Below, in pieces: positions 34,519-44,261 of a stretch of DNA of 64,000 bases; the stretch's first letter is position 1; each line of letters starts with the position of its first letter. The position numbers were made by a program, and so were the translations under genes. The notes below the pieces were generated by a model, which was not told where the DNA came from, did no database searches, and saw only the letters and a program-made list of their open reading frames with translations. The stretch comes from Fodinibius sediminis (GTDB lineage: Bacteria; Bacteroidota; Rhodothermia; Balneolales; Balneolaceae), in the NCBI RefSeq assembly GCF_900182555.1, contig NZ_FXTH01000006.1, positions 124,001 to 188,000 on the forward strand, read 5' to 3'.

Positions 34519-36303
34519 ATGATGAAACGAATACGTGCCGTAATTTTATTATCGCTATTCCTCTTTGCCAATTCTTGCAGCCCGGATAATAAAAGCGATC
34601 CAGCCCCTTCAGCTGAGGAAAATTCGACCTTTGTCAAAGAAAAGTCAGTTAAAGAATCCGAAATTGGTGTAACTATTGATCGTTACCTTTCGGCTATCGA
34701 AGCGATGGGGTTTTCCGGTGCGGCTGTCGTCAGCAAAGGTGACGGCATCGTATTGAGGAAAGGCTATGGTCTTGCAGACCGGGAAAGCCGGCGCCCATAC
34801 GCGCCAACCACCGTACAGTCGCACGGTTCCATTACCAAGCAGATGACGGGGGCGGCCATCCTGCTGCTTGAAAGTCGCGGATTGCTGTCGGTCGATGATT
34901 CCATTGGAGAATATCTTGAGGACATTCCGGAGGAGAAGCAGGAGATTACGATTCATCAGCTTCTTACCCACACTTCCGGCTTGCCGGGAGGGGTAGGACC
35001 CGATGATGAACCTATCGCAGCTCCGGCCTATGTTGATCGCCTGATGGGAGCGTCCCTACAGTTTGATCCCGGTACGGGTTATGCTTACTCCAATGCCGGA
35101 TATGCCCTACTGGGAATTATCGTGGAGTGCGTATCCGGCCGGGGGTATGAGCACTTCCTGCGTGAAGAACTGCTGCTGCCCGCGGGTCTGACTGAAACCG
35201 GTTACGTACTTCCCGATTGGGATCGCAGCCGGCTGGCGGCGGGGTACCAATATGGCGAAAAGTGGGGACTGGTCTATGAGCGCGGCTGGCTCGAAGAGGG
35301 ACCTGGCTGGCACCTGCGTGCCAACGGGGGACTGCACACCACGATAGACGACATGTATCGATGGTTTCAAAACACCTTAAGAGGAGAAGGTGTGTTAAGC
35401 GAAGAAATCGTCAAACGCTGGACTACGGGCTACATCACCGAGAGCAACGGAGTATCCCAGTACGGTTATGGCTGGGTGGTTTATGATACCGAATGGGGTC
35501 CGATGATTGCCCACAGCGGCAGCAACAGGATTTTTTCAGCGGATTTTGTGTGGCTTCCCGAGAAAGAGTTGTTTTTTTACATACAGGGCAATACCTCCAT
35601 GATGGCCGCCTCCGAACAGCGCAGCTCTGTACTTGGCGCGGCTTTTAACGATGATTTCCTCATGCCTCCGTTGATTGAGTCCAAAGATGCCGCCAAACCC
35701 CGGGTCGCTCAGGAAAGAGAAGGAGCCTACCATCTGGATGGAGGCAGGCTGGAACTTACCGCCGATGACACGCGGCTTGTTGCCAAGCTCTGGGGACAGC
35801 CGGCTCTTAATCTGTTGATGAATCCTGCGGAGGAACAGAAAAAACAATTTGCAGAACTTAACCGGCGCACCAGGGATGCCATGAATAAGCTTAAGGACGG
35901 CCAGGAAGATGCCCTTGATGGCTTGATGCGCGAAGGGGAAGACCCTGTTGCACCCACCAGTGTTTTGCTGAACCGTATCAACCAAATTGGCAATCTCGAT
36001 TCGCTCCATGTGATAGGTACTTATGCAAATACTCCCGGTTCTCGGTTTTCAGAATATGGTCCCTGGACCACCTTTGTTTATGCAGAATTTGCACATTGGA
36101 ATCAATACTGGAATATCGTCTGGAAGAAGGACGGCACTTATAAAGGCGTGTATAGCGGACCGTGGCCAACAGTCATCCTGGTTCCTACGGCAGAGAATGA
36201 GTATACCGGTATTCGACAGGGACCACCTTGGGACACCATCGAAATGCACTTTGAAAGTGAATGTCTGGTGGTCGATAAATCGCAAGCCTGTAGTGAATCA
36301 TAG
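34519..36303 (+). CDS. Class C beta-lactamase-like serine hydrolase lipoprotein
   Basis: This 594-residue lipoprotein has a lipid-attached Cys at about 20 (FLFANSCSPD). The beta-lactamase (AmpC/DD-peptidase/esterase) fold has the nucleophile motif SITK at 104-107, a YSN tyrosine motif in GYAYSNAGYALLG and a third-box HSG in MIAHSGSNR. About 200 extra C-terminal residues include a separate domain that resembles those of Bacteroidota serine hydrolases. Real substrates may be peptides or esters rather than beta-lactams. Confidence 0.9.
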   Translation: MMKRIRAVILLSLFLFANSCSPDNKSDPAPSAEENSTFVKEKSVKESEIGVTIDRYLSAIEAMGFSGAAVVSKGDGIVLRKGYGLADRESRRPYAPTTVQSHGSITKQMTGAAILLLESRGLLSVDDSIGEYLEDIPEEKQEITIHQLLTHTSGLPGGVGPDDEPIAAPAYVDRLMGASLQFDPGTGYAYSNAGYALLGIIVECVSGRGYEHFLREELLLPAGLTETGYVLPDWDRSRLAAGYQYGEKWGLVYERGWLEEGPGWHLRANGGLHTTIDDMYRWFQNTLRGEGVLSEEIVKRWTTGYITESNGVSQYGYGWVVYDTEWGPMIAHSGSNRIFSADFVWLPEKELFFYIQGNTSMMAASEQRSSVLGAAFNDDFLMPPLIESKDAAKPRVAQEREGAYHLDGGRLELTADDTRLVAKLWGQPALNLLMNPAEEQKKQFAELNRRTRDAMNKLKDGQEDALDGLMREGEDPVAPTSVLLNRINQIGNLDSLHVIGTYANTPGSRFSEYGPWTTFVYAEFAHWNQYWNIVWKKDGTYKGVYSGPWPTVILVPTAENEYTGIRQGPPWDTIEMHFESECLVVDKSQACSES

Positions 36304-36487
36304 AATGGTTTTAATCCGAGGTCTTTCCCTTATCATCCATCAGCTTCTGTTAGTATTTTCGGTAGCACTTTCTCACAATTCGCATGTTAATGATGTTCCT
36401 GGCCGGGCTCTTGAGCGCTTTTGATATCGTCAAGCTGCAATGAATAGACCTTACAGGACTGTATTTCGTATGTACTGAAAGAGTAAA

Positions 36488-36512
36488 TAATACTTCAGAA
36501 TTAGAAGTATTA
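36488..36512. promoter_or_regulatory. Inverted repeat upstream of the SLC13 transporter gene
   Basis: TAATACTTC and GAAGTATTA form a perfect 9-bp inverted repeat with a 7-nt A/T-rich spacer, ending 55 bp before the SLC13 start. It could be an operator. There is no clear U-tail, so a terminator for the upstream hydrolase gene is less likely. Confidence 0.45.
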
Positions 36513-36567
36513 GGTATATTATTAAATAGGTTTCAATATAAATGATCCCAATAAGGCCGGTCGGTAG

Positions 36568-38334
36568 ATGATAGCAGAATGGATTGTAATTGTTATAATT
36601 GTGTGTTGCTTTTTGGTACTGGTTACGACTACCGTATCTGCTGACATCGTCTTCCTGTGTGGGCTGGCTGCTTTAATCGTATTAAATGTTGTTCCTCCGG
36701 AAGAGGCACTCCTGGGTTTTGCCAACCAGGGCATGTTAACCGTTGCCGCCTTATATGTGGTAGCGGCAGGCCTCAAGGAAACCGGGGCTATTCAAGTTGT
36801 CGTTAACAAAATCATCGGGACCTCGAGAACGGTTCAACGAGCCCAGGTGCGTTTGATGACCCCCGTCATCCTTGTAAGCTCCTTTATCAACAACACCCCT
36901 GTTGTCGCCTCTTTTATACCGGCCGTACAGGATTGGTCGCGCAAGAAAAAAATCCCTGCTTCCAAGCTTTTAATTCCATTGAGCTATGCAAGCATACTCG
37001 GGGGTACATGTACCTTGGTTGGAACCAGCACCAACCTGGTTGTAAATGGGCTGTTAATTGATGAAGCATCCACGGAGGGGATCGGTTTTTTTGAAATAGC
37101 CTATATTGGAGTGCCCTGTGCCATCATTGGCTTCATATATATCATATTAGCAAGCGGTAAGCTGTTGCCCGACAGAGGACTGGGCTTGAGTTTATTCAAG
37201 GATCCACGGGAATACACCATCGGAATGGTTGTGGAGAAGGGGAGCCCGTTGTCGGGAAAATCACTGGAGGAAGCAGGCATTTATGGCCTGCCCGGTCTTT
37301 ATATCATAGATATATACCGCGGTGGTGAGGTTATCGCGGTTAATAACCCCCGGCAGTTGCTGAAAGAAAATGATCGAATAGTTTTTGCAGGTATCCTGGA
37401 CTCAGTGGTTGATCTGCAACATATCAAGGGACTAAAGCCGGCAACAGACCAGGTATTCAAATTAGATGCGCTACCCAGTGATCGCATCCTGGTAGAAGCC
37501 GTAATATCCCCCACCCATCCCTTAAACAATAGGACCATCAAAGAGGGGCGGTTTAGAGATCTGTACGATGGCGTGGTTCTGGCAATTGCCCGAAATGGGG
37601 AGCGCATCCGGGAAAGCGTTGGGGATATCAGATTGAAAACGGGGGATACGCTGTTGCTGGAGACTCTGCCTTCCTTTCTGGAGCGATATAAAAACTCCAG
37701 TGATTACTCCCTCATCAGCAATATTTCATATTTCAGTCCCCGTGCTACCGAAAAAGCCAAGATTGCATGGGTAATCCTTGGTGGAATGGTAGTGCTTGCA
37801 ACCAGTGGTATACTGAGCATGTTCCAGGCATCCGTGCTCGCTGCGGCGGCCATGATCCTGACCCGCTGTTGCCGACCACAGGTGGCAAAAGAAAACATGG
37901 ACGGGGCGGTATTGATTGTGATTGCTGCCTCAATAGGCATTGGAAATTCGCTGCAGGTAACGGGAGCGGCCGAGATGATGGCCCGGCAGATCCTGAATAT
38001 TGACACCAACAGTCCGTATTTCTTCCTCGCTGCTACCTATCTGGCAACAACGCTGCTCACGGAGGTCATCAATAATAATACGGCAGCTGTTTTGATTTTC
38101 CCGATTGCGATATCTATCGCAGCTTCCCTTCAACTAAATTACGAACCTTTTGTCATAGTTATCATGATGGCCGGTTCCGCCAGTTTTGCTACCCCCATAG
38201 GATACCAGACCAACCTGATGGTGTACGGACCAGGAGGTTACAAATTTACGGATTTTGCTAAAATAGGACTGCCCCTGAACATAATTATTGGGATCATTAC
38301 GGTGTTGCTTGCCCCCCTTATCTGGCCTTTTTGA
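36568..38334 (+). CDS. SLC13/DASS-family permease with two TrkA-C domains
   Basis: This 588-residue protein has the SLC13 anion-transporter layout. The first helix set contains SSFINNTPVVASFIPAV and GGTCTLVGTSTNLVVNGLL, the Na+/substrate signature. Two cytoplasmic TrkA-C (RCK-C) domains sit in the middle (about 215-380), and a second helix set ends with EVINNNTAAVLIFPIAISIA. Such proteins import sulfate, phosphate or dicarboxylates with Na+. The substrate is not resolved here. The gene stands alone. Confidence 0.93.
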   Translation: MIAEWIVIVIIVCCFLVLVTTTVSADIVFLCGLAALIVLNVVPPEEALLGFANQGMLTVAALYVVAAGLKETGAIQVVVNKIIGTSRTVQRAQVRLMTPVILVSSFINNTPVVASFIPAVQDWSRKKKIPASKLLIPLSYASILGGTCTLVGTSTNLVVNGLLIDEASTEGIGFFEIAYIGVPCAIIGFIYIILASGKLLPDRGLGLSLFKDPREYTIGMVVEKGSPLSGKSLEEAGIYGLPGLYIIDIYRGGEVIAVNNPRQLLKENDRIVFAGILDSVVDLQHIKGLKPATDQVFKLDALPSDRILVEAVISPTHPLNNRTIKEGRFRDLYDGVVLAIARNGERIRESVGDIRLKTGDTLLLETLPSFLERYKNSSDYSLISNISYFSPRATEKAKIAWVILGGMVVLATSGILSMFQASVLAAAAMILTRCCRPQVAKENMDGAVLIVIAASIGIGNSLQVTGAAEMMARQILNIDTNSPYFFLAATYLATTLLTEVINNNTAAVLIFPIAISIAASLQLNYEPFVIVIMMAGSASFATPIGYQTNLMVYGPGGYKFTDFAKIGLPLNIIIGIITVLLAPLIWPF

Positions 38335-38870
38335 GAACGGATTGGAAAAATTAATGGTTGAATATCCCTCCTTATCCGAACTTCTTATAAGGACCTGGAT
38401 GCTATAAGAGTGTGATGAATTTTTCCTGTTGTAAGCTTCTGAAGAATAGGTGGGATTGATCGGCTGTACGGGGGAGCGCGTTCCTTTCTCACAAATGCAG
38501 GACAGGCCAAATGCGGCCGCTAATGATAGTTGGTGTCCACATTCCATTTTGCGATATCCTCTTGGCCGGCCATCTATAAATTTCATGGAGTGGCAGGTCG
38601 TAAGCATGATCCTGGGATAACCGGCTGTAGTAATGATGGGTGATCGTAGCATTGGCCAGCCTTGGTTGCCGACAGGATGCGAATATTTTTCTGTCATACA
38701 GATCAGCACATTGCATGCAGTTTTCTTGTTGGCTCAGGTAATCACTTGCTGCTGTCGCTCTGCGTTCCTTTGGCAACAAATTATATAAAAAATAAGGTAT
38801 AGCATTACAACGAATAGATGAGGAAAAAATTAATTTGGTTACATTCAATATTCATGTAGGAGAGTTAGTT
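38335..38870. other. Gene-free stretch between SLC13 and uspA genes
   Basis: About 535 bp. Two leftward frames (38134-38709 and 38489-38848) give peptides without family likeness and run into the 3' end of the SLC13 gene or the uspA leader. I see no convincing gene, terminator or repeat. Confidence 0.5.
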
Positions 38871-39707
38871 ATGGCGCTCAAATTAAAAAACATACTTTTT
38901 CCAACAGATTTTTCAATTAATGCTCAAAGAGCACTACCATTTGCTGCAAAAATAGCCTCACTTACCGGGTCTACCTTAATTTTATTCCATGCTATCCAGG
39001 TTGATCTGGATTTTGCACCAAATTTCAGACAGGACCAGAAGAAGGTCACCAACAAAGCTAGTCAACGATTTGATACACTTATAGCTGACCTCAAAAGGGA
39101 TGACCAATACAAGGATATTGAGATCTCAAGAGTGTTGGAGTCAGAACAACCCACTGCCGGGATATTAGAAATATCCAGTGAATACAAAGCTGATCTGATT
39201 GTAATGGGAACGAAAGGTGCCACCGGAGATCGAAATATAATTTTTGGGAGTGTTGCATCAAGTACAATAAATTCATCGGAGGTTCCGGTACTTGCCGTAC
39301 CTCCGGACGGAGGCCTTGATGACCTAAAGCACATCACTTTTACTACCGACTACCATGAAGGAGACCTCAATGCTTTGAAGCAGACATTCGACTTGGCAGA
39401 GCTGTTTAAATCAAGGGTTGAGGTTATATATGTCGCAAAACAGCGAAGCCTGTTAACGGAAATAAAATTCAGGGGATTCAGGGACCTTGTTAAAGACCGG
39501 AGCGACTATAAAAATATCTCTTTTGAGCTCAAGTATGATTCCGATTTCTTTGCAGTCATGGCCGATTACTTTAAAGATAACCCACATTCCCTGCTCGTGA
39601 TGGTCAGACACAAAAAAGCTTTTTGGGAGAAGCTGGTTGAAAGGAACCGAACTAAAGAAATGGCCTTTTACACCAAAGTACCACTGCTTGTTTTGATTGG
39701 AGATTGA
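38871..39707 (+). CDS. Tandem UspA universal stress protein
   Basis: This 278-residue protein consists of two UspA domains. The first has KNILFPTDFSINAQRALPFA and the nucleotide-binding region MGTKGATGDRNIIFGSVASS. The second is more divergent. The ATG at 38871 has GGAGAG at 38859-38864, which supports it over a GTG-type start 36 bp upstream. It lies 41 bp before the P-type ATPase gene, so the two are probably co-transcribed, which fits a stress-linked ion pump. Confidence 0.93.
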   Translation: MALKLKNILFPTDFSINAQRALPFAAKIASLTGSTLILFHAIQVDLDFAPNFRQDQKKVTNKASQRFDTLIADLKRDDQYKDIEISRVLESEQPTAGILEISSEYKADLIVMGTKGATGDRNIIFGSVASSTINSSEVPVLAVPPDGGLDDLKHITFTTDYHEGDLNALKQTFDLAELFKSRVEVIYVAKQRSLLTEIKFRGFRDLVKDRSDYKNISFELKYDSDFFAVMADYFKDNPHSLLVMVRHKKAFWEKLVERNRTKEMAFYTKVPLLVLIGD

Positions 39708-39748
39708 AGCTTAGATAAAATGAGATAAACAAAGAGAGCCTACAGCTT

Positions 39749-42469
39749 ATGACCGATCCAATAGAAACCCCGATTAATGTTAATATCTCCGAGCAGCCCT
39801 GGTATACTCTTACCTCGGAAAAAGCATGTGAGATAGCCAATACTGCTTCTGAAACCGGTTTGACTGAAGAGGATGTTGAGAAGCGCCTAAGCTTTTTTGG
39901 CCCCAATGAAATTGCCGTGGAAGCCGGCTTGACCCGCTGGCAGATCCTCATTCACCAGTTTAAAGATCCGCTGATTTATATTCTTCTTGCAGCGGCTTTT
40001 GTGACCTTTGTGCTGCAGGACTATGTCGATTCAGGCGTGATCCTGGCGGTGGTTCTGCTAAATGCAGTGATCGGCTATATCCAGGAAAACAAAGCTCAAA
40101 GTGCTATTCGTGCACTTTCCCGATTGTCGGATCCCAAAGCGCAGGTAATTCGCAACGGCCGTGAGATCGAGATACCGAGCCGTGACCTGGTACCCGGCGA
40201 TATTGTACTGCTCAGCTCGGGCGGACGGGTGGCGGCAGACATGCGCATTATTATGTCAAAGGGGCTGGAGGTAGATGAGTCGGCACTCACCGGAGAATCC
40301 GAGGTGATCAACAAACACGTAGATCCCCTGCGAACGCCCAATCTCGTTCCGGCCGACCAGAAAAACATGGCTTTTGCCGGCACTATTGTCACGCAAGGGC
40401 GGGCAAAAGCGGTTGCAGTGCGTACTGGCGACTCAACAGAACTGGGGAAAATAGCCTCTACCGTCAAGGAGATTGGCATCACAAAAACCCCGTTGCAGGA
40501 GAAGGTCGACAAGCTGGGCAAGCATATCGGCAATCTTATTCTGGGTTTTGCATTGCTGATCGCTGTGATCGGGATCCTGTACAACATGGATCCCACGGAG
40601 ATCTTTATAACGGTTGTTGCAATGGCAGTATCGGCCATTCCAGAGGGACTGCCGGTCATACTTACCGTAACACTGGCCATAGGTGTGCGCAGGATGGCCA
40701 ACCGGCAGGCCATCATCCGCTCTCTGCCGGCTGTTGAAACGTTGGGCAGTACCACGGTCATTGGTTCAGACAAAACAGGTACGCTGACCAAAAACCAAAT
40801 GACTGTCCGCCAGATTTGGGCTGATGATAACCTATTCGAGACGACTGAAGCGGGCTACCAACTCGAAGGAACGATTAGCGAAGGTGGTAATGTGATAACC
40901 CCTCCCGCCGAAAGCGGGCTTTTCCAAACTCTCCTGGCGGGAACACTTGCCAATGAGGCTAATGTAACCGCTGTTGAGATGGGTGAACCGCAAGGCGATC
41001 CCACTGAAATCGCGCTGCATGTGTCGGCCTACAAAGGGGGCATTCGCCTGTCTGATATCCGGTTGCAGAAAGAGCAGTTGGATTTTCTCCCTTTTGAGCC
41101 TGAACGAAAATTTATGGCCACCTTGAACAAAAACGAAAATGGCCAGACCATTTTTATGAAGGGTGCTCCGGAATCAGTTCTGGACCGGTGCAAGTACCAG
41201 CTGAAGGATGGTGAACTGGTACCCGTTGATCCAGAAAAAGTGAAGACTGTTTCCAAACAGATGGCAGCCCAGGGGCTGCGGGTGCTGGCGATGGCCTACC
41301 GCAGTACGGAATCTGAATACCTCGATGACAGGTCAGTTTTGGAAGAAGAGTTTGTGCTTACAGGTCTTCAAGGGATGGAAGACCCCGTACGACCTGAAGT
41401 CATAGAAGCGGTGCAAAGCGCGCAGGAGTCCGGGATCCGGGTAATCATGATAACAGGAGATCATATTGACACGGCTGTAGCAATCGGGCGGCAGCTTGGC
41501 CTGGATCCTGAGGAGCACGGAGCATTGGAAGGGAAAGTACTTGAAAGGCTCTCAGATGAAGAGCTCGATCTTCAGCTGATGAAGATCAATATCTTTGCCC
41601 GTGTCTCTCCCAAACACAAGTACCGTATTGTTGATCGGCTGAAAGAGTCGGGGCATGTGGTGGCCGTGACCGGGGATGGAGTAAATGATGCGCCTGCGTT
41701 GCGGGCTGCTCATCTCGGGGTGGCGATGGGAAAAAGCGGAACCGACGTTGCCCGGGAAGCATCCGACATGGTCCTGTCTGACGACAATTTTGCCACCATA
41801 ACGGCTGCTATCGAAGAGGGTAGAATTGTTTTTTCAAACATTCGAAAGGTGACCTTTTTCCTGCTTTCCACAGCGGTTGGTGAGCTCATCGTAATATTGA
41901 TCGCGGTTCTGATGAATTGGCCGCTCCCGTTTATTGCTGTTCAGATCCTTTGGATTAATCTGGTAACCAATGGATTGCAGGATATAGCCCTGGCCTTTGA
42001 ACCCGGGGAACCGGGCATACTGAAACGCAAACCGCGCCCCCCTAAAGAGGGCATACTGACCGGCCGTTTGATGGAGCGCCTCGGCGGGGTAGGTCTTGTT
42101 CTTGCTGCCGGGACACTTGGAATATTTTGGTGGATATACCAGCAAACAGGTGACCTGGATATGGCCCGAACCGCAGCGATGACCCAGATGGTCGTATTCC
42201 AGTTTTTCCATGTTCTTAACTGCCGTTCGCTGGACAGGAGTATCTTCCGTATCAATTTTTTCTCAAACAAGTTTTTGTTTGTCAGCCTGGTCGCTGCCCT
42301 GACTGCTCATCTGGCTGTACTTCATGTTGGATTTTTGCAAACCATATTCCGCACTATGCCGCTCACCATCGATCAGTGGATGTTGATAGTTGGTATAGGT
42401 TTCTTGGTCATTTTAGGCGGTGAACTCGACAAATTCGTCAATCGTTGGCGTAAGAATCACATTGGATAA
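39749..42469 (+). CDS. P2A-type cation (probably Ca2+) transporting ATPase
   Basis: This 906-residue protein has an N-terminal cation-ATPase domain and actuator motif LTGESEV. TM4 carries AIPEGLPVILTV (PEGLP, typical of P2A pumps). The phosphorylation site D341 lies in SDKTGTLTKNQM, the N-domain has KGAPESVLDRC, the hinge is GDGVNDAPAL, and the C-terminal helices include NLVTNGLQDIALAFEPGE. All catalytic residues are intact. Calcium is the likeliest substrate by subclass, but Mn2+ is possible. It is downstream of uspA. Confidence 0.94.
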   Translation: MTDPIETPINVNISEQPWYTLTSEKACEIANTASETGLTEEDVEKRLSFFGPNEIAVEAGLTRWQILIHQFKDPLIYILLAAAFVTFVLQDYVDSGVILAVVLLNAVIGYIQENKAQSAIRALSRLSDPKAQVIRNGREIEIPSRDLVPGDIVLLSSGGRVAADMRIIMSKGLEVDESALTGESEVINKHVDPLRTPNLVPADQKNMAFAGTIVTQGRAKAVAVRTGDSTELGKIASTVKEIGITKTPLQEKVDKLGKHIGNLILGFALLIAVIGILYNMDPTEIFITVVAMAVSAIPEGLPVILTVTLAIGVRRMANRQAIIRSLPAVETLGSTTVIGSDKTGTLTKNQMTVRQIWADDNLFETTEAGYQLEGTISEGGNVITPPAESGLFQTLLAGTLANEANVTAVEMGEPQGDPTEIALHVSAYKGGIRLSDIRLQKEQLDFLPFEPERKFMATLNKNENGQTIFMKGAPESVLDRCKYQLKDGELVPVDPEKVKTVSKQMAAQGLRVLAMAYRSTESEYLDDRSVLEEEFVLTGLQGMEDPVRPEVIEAVQSAQESGIRVIMITGDHIDTAVAIGRQLGLDPEEHGALEGKVLERLSDEELDLQLMKINIFARVSPKHKYRIVDRLKESGHVVAVTGDGVNDAPALRAAHLGVAMGKSGTDVAREASDMVLSDDNFATITAAIEEGRIVFSNIRKVTFFLLSTAVGELIVILIAVLMNWPLPFIAVQILWINLVTNGLQDIALAFEPGEPGILKRKPRPPKEGILTGRLMERLGGVGLVLAAGTLGIFWWIYQQTGDLDMARTAAMTQMVVFQFFHVLNCRSLDRSIFRINFFSNKFLFVSLVAALTAHLAVLHVGFLQTIFRTMPLTIDQWMLIVGIGFLVILGGELDKFVNRWRKNHIG

Positions 42470-42873
42470 GGGCACCCAAGAAATCTGTAGTAAGTCATGT
42501 TTTCAGCCCTCAGATACTTTAAAAAAGTATTGGGAGGAAAAATTTTTGTTTCTGGCGGGGTACAATGGATCGGCTGTAAATCTTGGAGATCAGCTGGTTA
42601 TCCAAATAGCCCAAATCCATTCAACATCTAATCAGTATATTACCAAGAACTATCTAAATTCCTATTCCGTTACCAGTCTTCTGGATTTGAGCCGTATGCC
42701 TCACTCTTGTCATCTATTGGGGATCTTTTATCATTAGGATTCCCATAGTCCTTTTTAAAAATGTATCATGGACGGTTTTTGGGTGTTCTATTTGTTATTG
42801 ATATACCAGTAGTTACAAATAGAAAAGGGTTAACTTAGAGAGTTAACCCTTTTCAGATGATCCTTATATATAG
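42470..42873. other. Intergenic stretch after the ATPase gene
   Basis: This roughly 400-bp stretch lies between convergent genes. It contains the strong terminator at 42823-42853. A 105-codon forward frame overlapping the ATPase 3' end has no recognisable content. Confidence 0.5.
42823..42853. terminator. Bidirectional terminator
   Basis: AAAAGGGTTAACT and AGTTAACCCTTTT form a perfect 13-bp stem with a 5-nt loop. Both strands end in a U-run, so it can stop the ATPase operon and the leftward gene ending at 42874. Confidence 0.85.
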
Positions 42874-43431
42874 TCAAGCCGTTTGAAAATTCAGCTTCTC
42901 TGCTTCAAAAGCCTCATCAAGCGGCGTATCCGCCAAATGGTTGGTATAATTGCTGATTGTTTTTAGTGCAATGATCAGATTGATCTCCAGTATATTTTGC
43001 TTGCTGTACCCGGCATCGATAAATGCCTGAAGAGCTGTTTCATCGACAAAACCTCTGCTTTGAACAGCTTCTGTGACATATGTAACCAGGGCATTGAGCT
43101 TATCATCGGGGACAGGATCACCGCTGCGCACGGCATTTACGATCCCTTCATCAACATTAAGCTGATTCTTCAAAATGGTGGAGTGAATGGCCGAGCAGTA
43201 AGGGCATCTGTTTTCAATACTTACGGCCAGGATAGCCAACTGCTGTTCCACAGGCGAAAAGCCTGTTTTGCCGACAATCTCATTCAGGGTTAGATAGCCC
43301 TCCAAGACGGCCGGCGCTTCGGCAAATTCGCCCAGCAGGTTGGGGACGAAGCCGAAGTTTTCTTTGGCTATTTTGAGCAGCGGTTGTGCGTTTTCAGGTG
43401 CATTATCAACGGTGTAAATTGGAAAATTCAT
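42874..43431 (-). CDS. Carboxymuconolactone decarboxylase-like (AhpD superfamily) protein
   Basis: This 185-residue protein has the AhpD-type motif CPYCSAIHS (CxxC followed by His), which supports a peroxidase-related or thiol-disulfide role. The ATG at 43431 begins MNFPIYTVDNAPENA, the usual family start. The frame extends 8 codons further to 43455. It is probably co-transcribed with the membrane protein upstream (52 bp gap) under the AraC-type regulator encoded next on the same strand. Confidence 0.9.
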   Translation of the reverse strand: MNFPIYTVDNAPENAQPLLKIAKENFGFVPNLLGEFAEAPAVLEGYLTLNEIVGKTGFSPVEQQLAILAVSIENRCPYCSAIHSTILKNQLNVDEGIVNAVRSGDPVPDDKLNALVTYVTEAVQSRGFVDETALQAFIDAGYSKQNILEINLIIALKTISNYTNHLADTPLDEAFEAEKLNFQTA

Positions 43432-43483
43432 GATAGTATTGGTTTTTTTAGTCAATTGATTATTGGTGCTGGGTGTCGATTCT

Positions 43484-43924
43484 TTATGCCGTAGCTTCTG
43501 CCTGTTTGGGCGGATTGGTGAATTCCTGACTCATCCAGAAAATCAGCGGCAAAGCAAAAGCAAAGTGGCGAAGCAGCGTTACGACCGGGGCCATGGGTGA
43601 CTGATTTATCCCGGCAACGCCCGCGCCAAGCAGGGGCAGCATAAACAGCCAGACCAGTGCGATGGTCTCCGCCGTTATAAAGATAAGCGGTCGCAGCCAG
43701 TGGGGGCCCCACAGGTGAGGCGCCATTGCGGTGTATAGTATGGCCAATACGATTCCATTGGCGTAATGACCAAAGATTCCATAGACAAAACCCAGTCCCG
43801 TTTTTTGTCCCAGCAAGCCCGGAATATCCCACCATTGACCCGTAAAGATGAAGCCAACAATATCAAACAAGACTGTTCCAATAATGCCGGCGATAATCGC
43901 TTTCTTCCAGTTTAGTTCTTTCAT
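43484..43924 (-). CDS. Four-helix membrane protein of unknown function
   Basis: This 146-residue protein, from the ATG at 43924, has four hydrophobic helices (AIIAGIIGTVLFDIVGFIF through LRHFAFALPLIFWM). The frame extends 13 codons further upstream. I do not recognise a named family. It lies between the CMD gene and the AraC regulator gene, all leftward, which suggests a small regulon. Confidence 0.75.
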   Translation of the reverse strand: MKELNWKKAIIAGIIGTVLFDIVGFIFTGQWWDIPGLLGQKTGLGFVYGIFGHYANGIVLAILYTAMAPHLWGPHWLRPLIFITAETIALVWLFMLPLLGAGVAGINQSPMAPVVTLLRHFAFALPLIFWMSQEFTNPPKQAEATA

Positions 43925-44261
43925 AGTGTGTGTTGGTTTGTTCCAATTTTGATTCTGCTCCAATATGATTGATCCAAACCAGAAGGCGAATAACAGCTAT
44001 TCCCGTATCCTTACCAATTTTTCCTTTATTGAAACTATTTGGCGACTGTTTAAAAATGGTGTACTGATAAATACCTCTTGAAATATTAAGAAGTAGAAGG
44101 ATCAATCCTCCTGACCTTCTTCTCCAGAGAGGAATTTCTTAAGAAGTGCATGTCACTCTATAGCAATGTAAAGGGTTTTATAATCTCTCTTGGAGTAGAG
44201 GCGTTCATAGAGATTGATTCACGCATGACCTGAGGTACTTAATGAAATATATTTTCCCCGT
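43925..44261. other. Intergenic region below the AraC-type regulator gene
   Basis: About 335 bp with no coding potential. It contains the 10-bp palindrome TTCTTAAGAA around 44138-44147 and A/T-rich parts that could hold the promoter of the membrane-protein/CMD pair. Confidence 0.4.

Noticed and set aside
38589-38604. A GG-N10-GC sequence resembling a sigma-54 promoter
   Set aside because: Only the GG and GC are right; it is about 270 bp from the next gene and poor elsewhere in the consensus.
38134-38848. Overlapping reverse frames between SLC13 and uspA
   Set aside because: No family resemblance, no ribosome site, odd composition; treated as non-coding.
42420-42737. A 105-codon forward frame after the ATPase gene
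   Set aside because: It begins inside the ATPase gene in another frame and has no recognisable domain or good start site.
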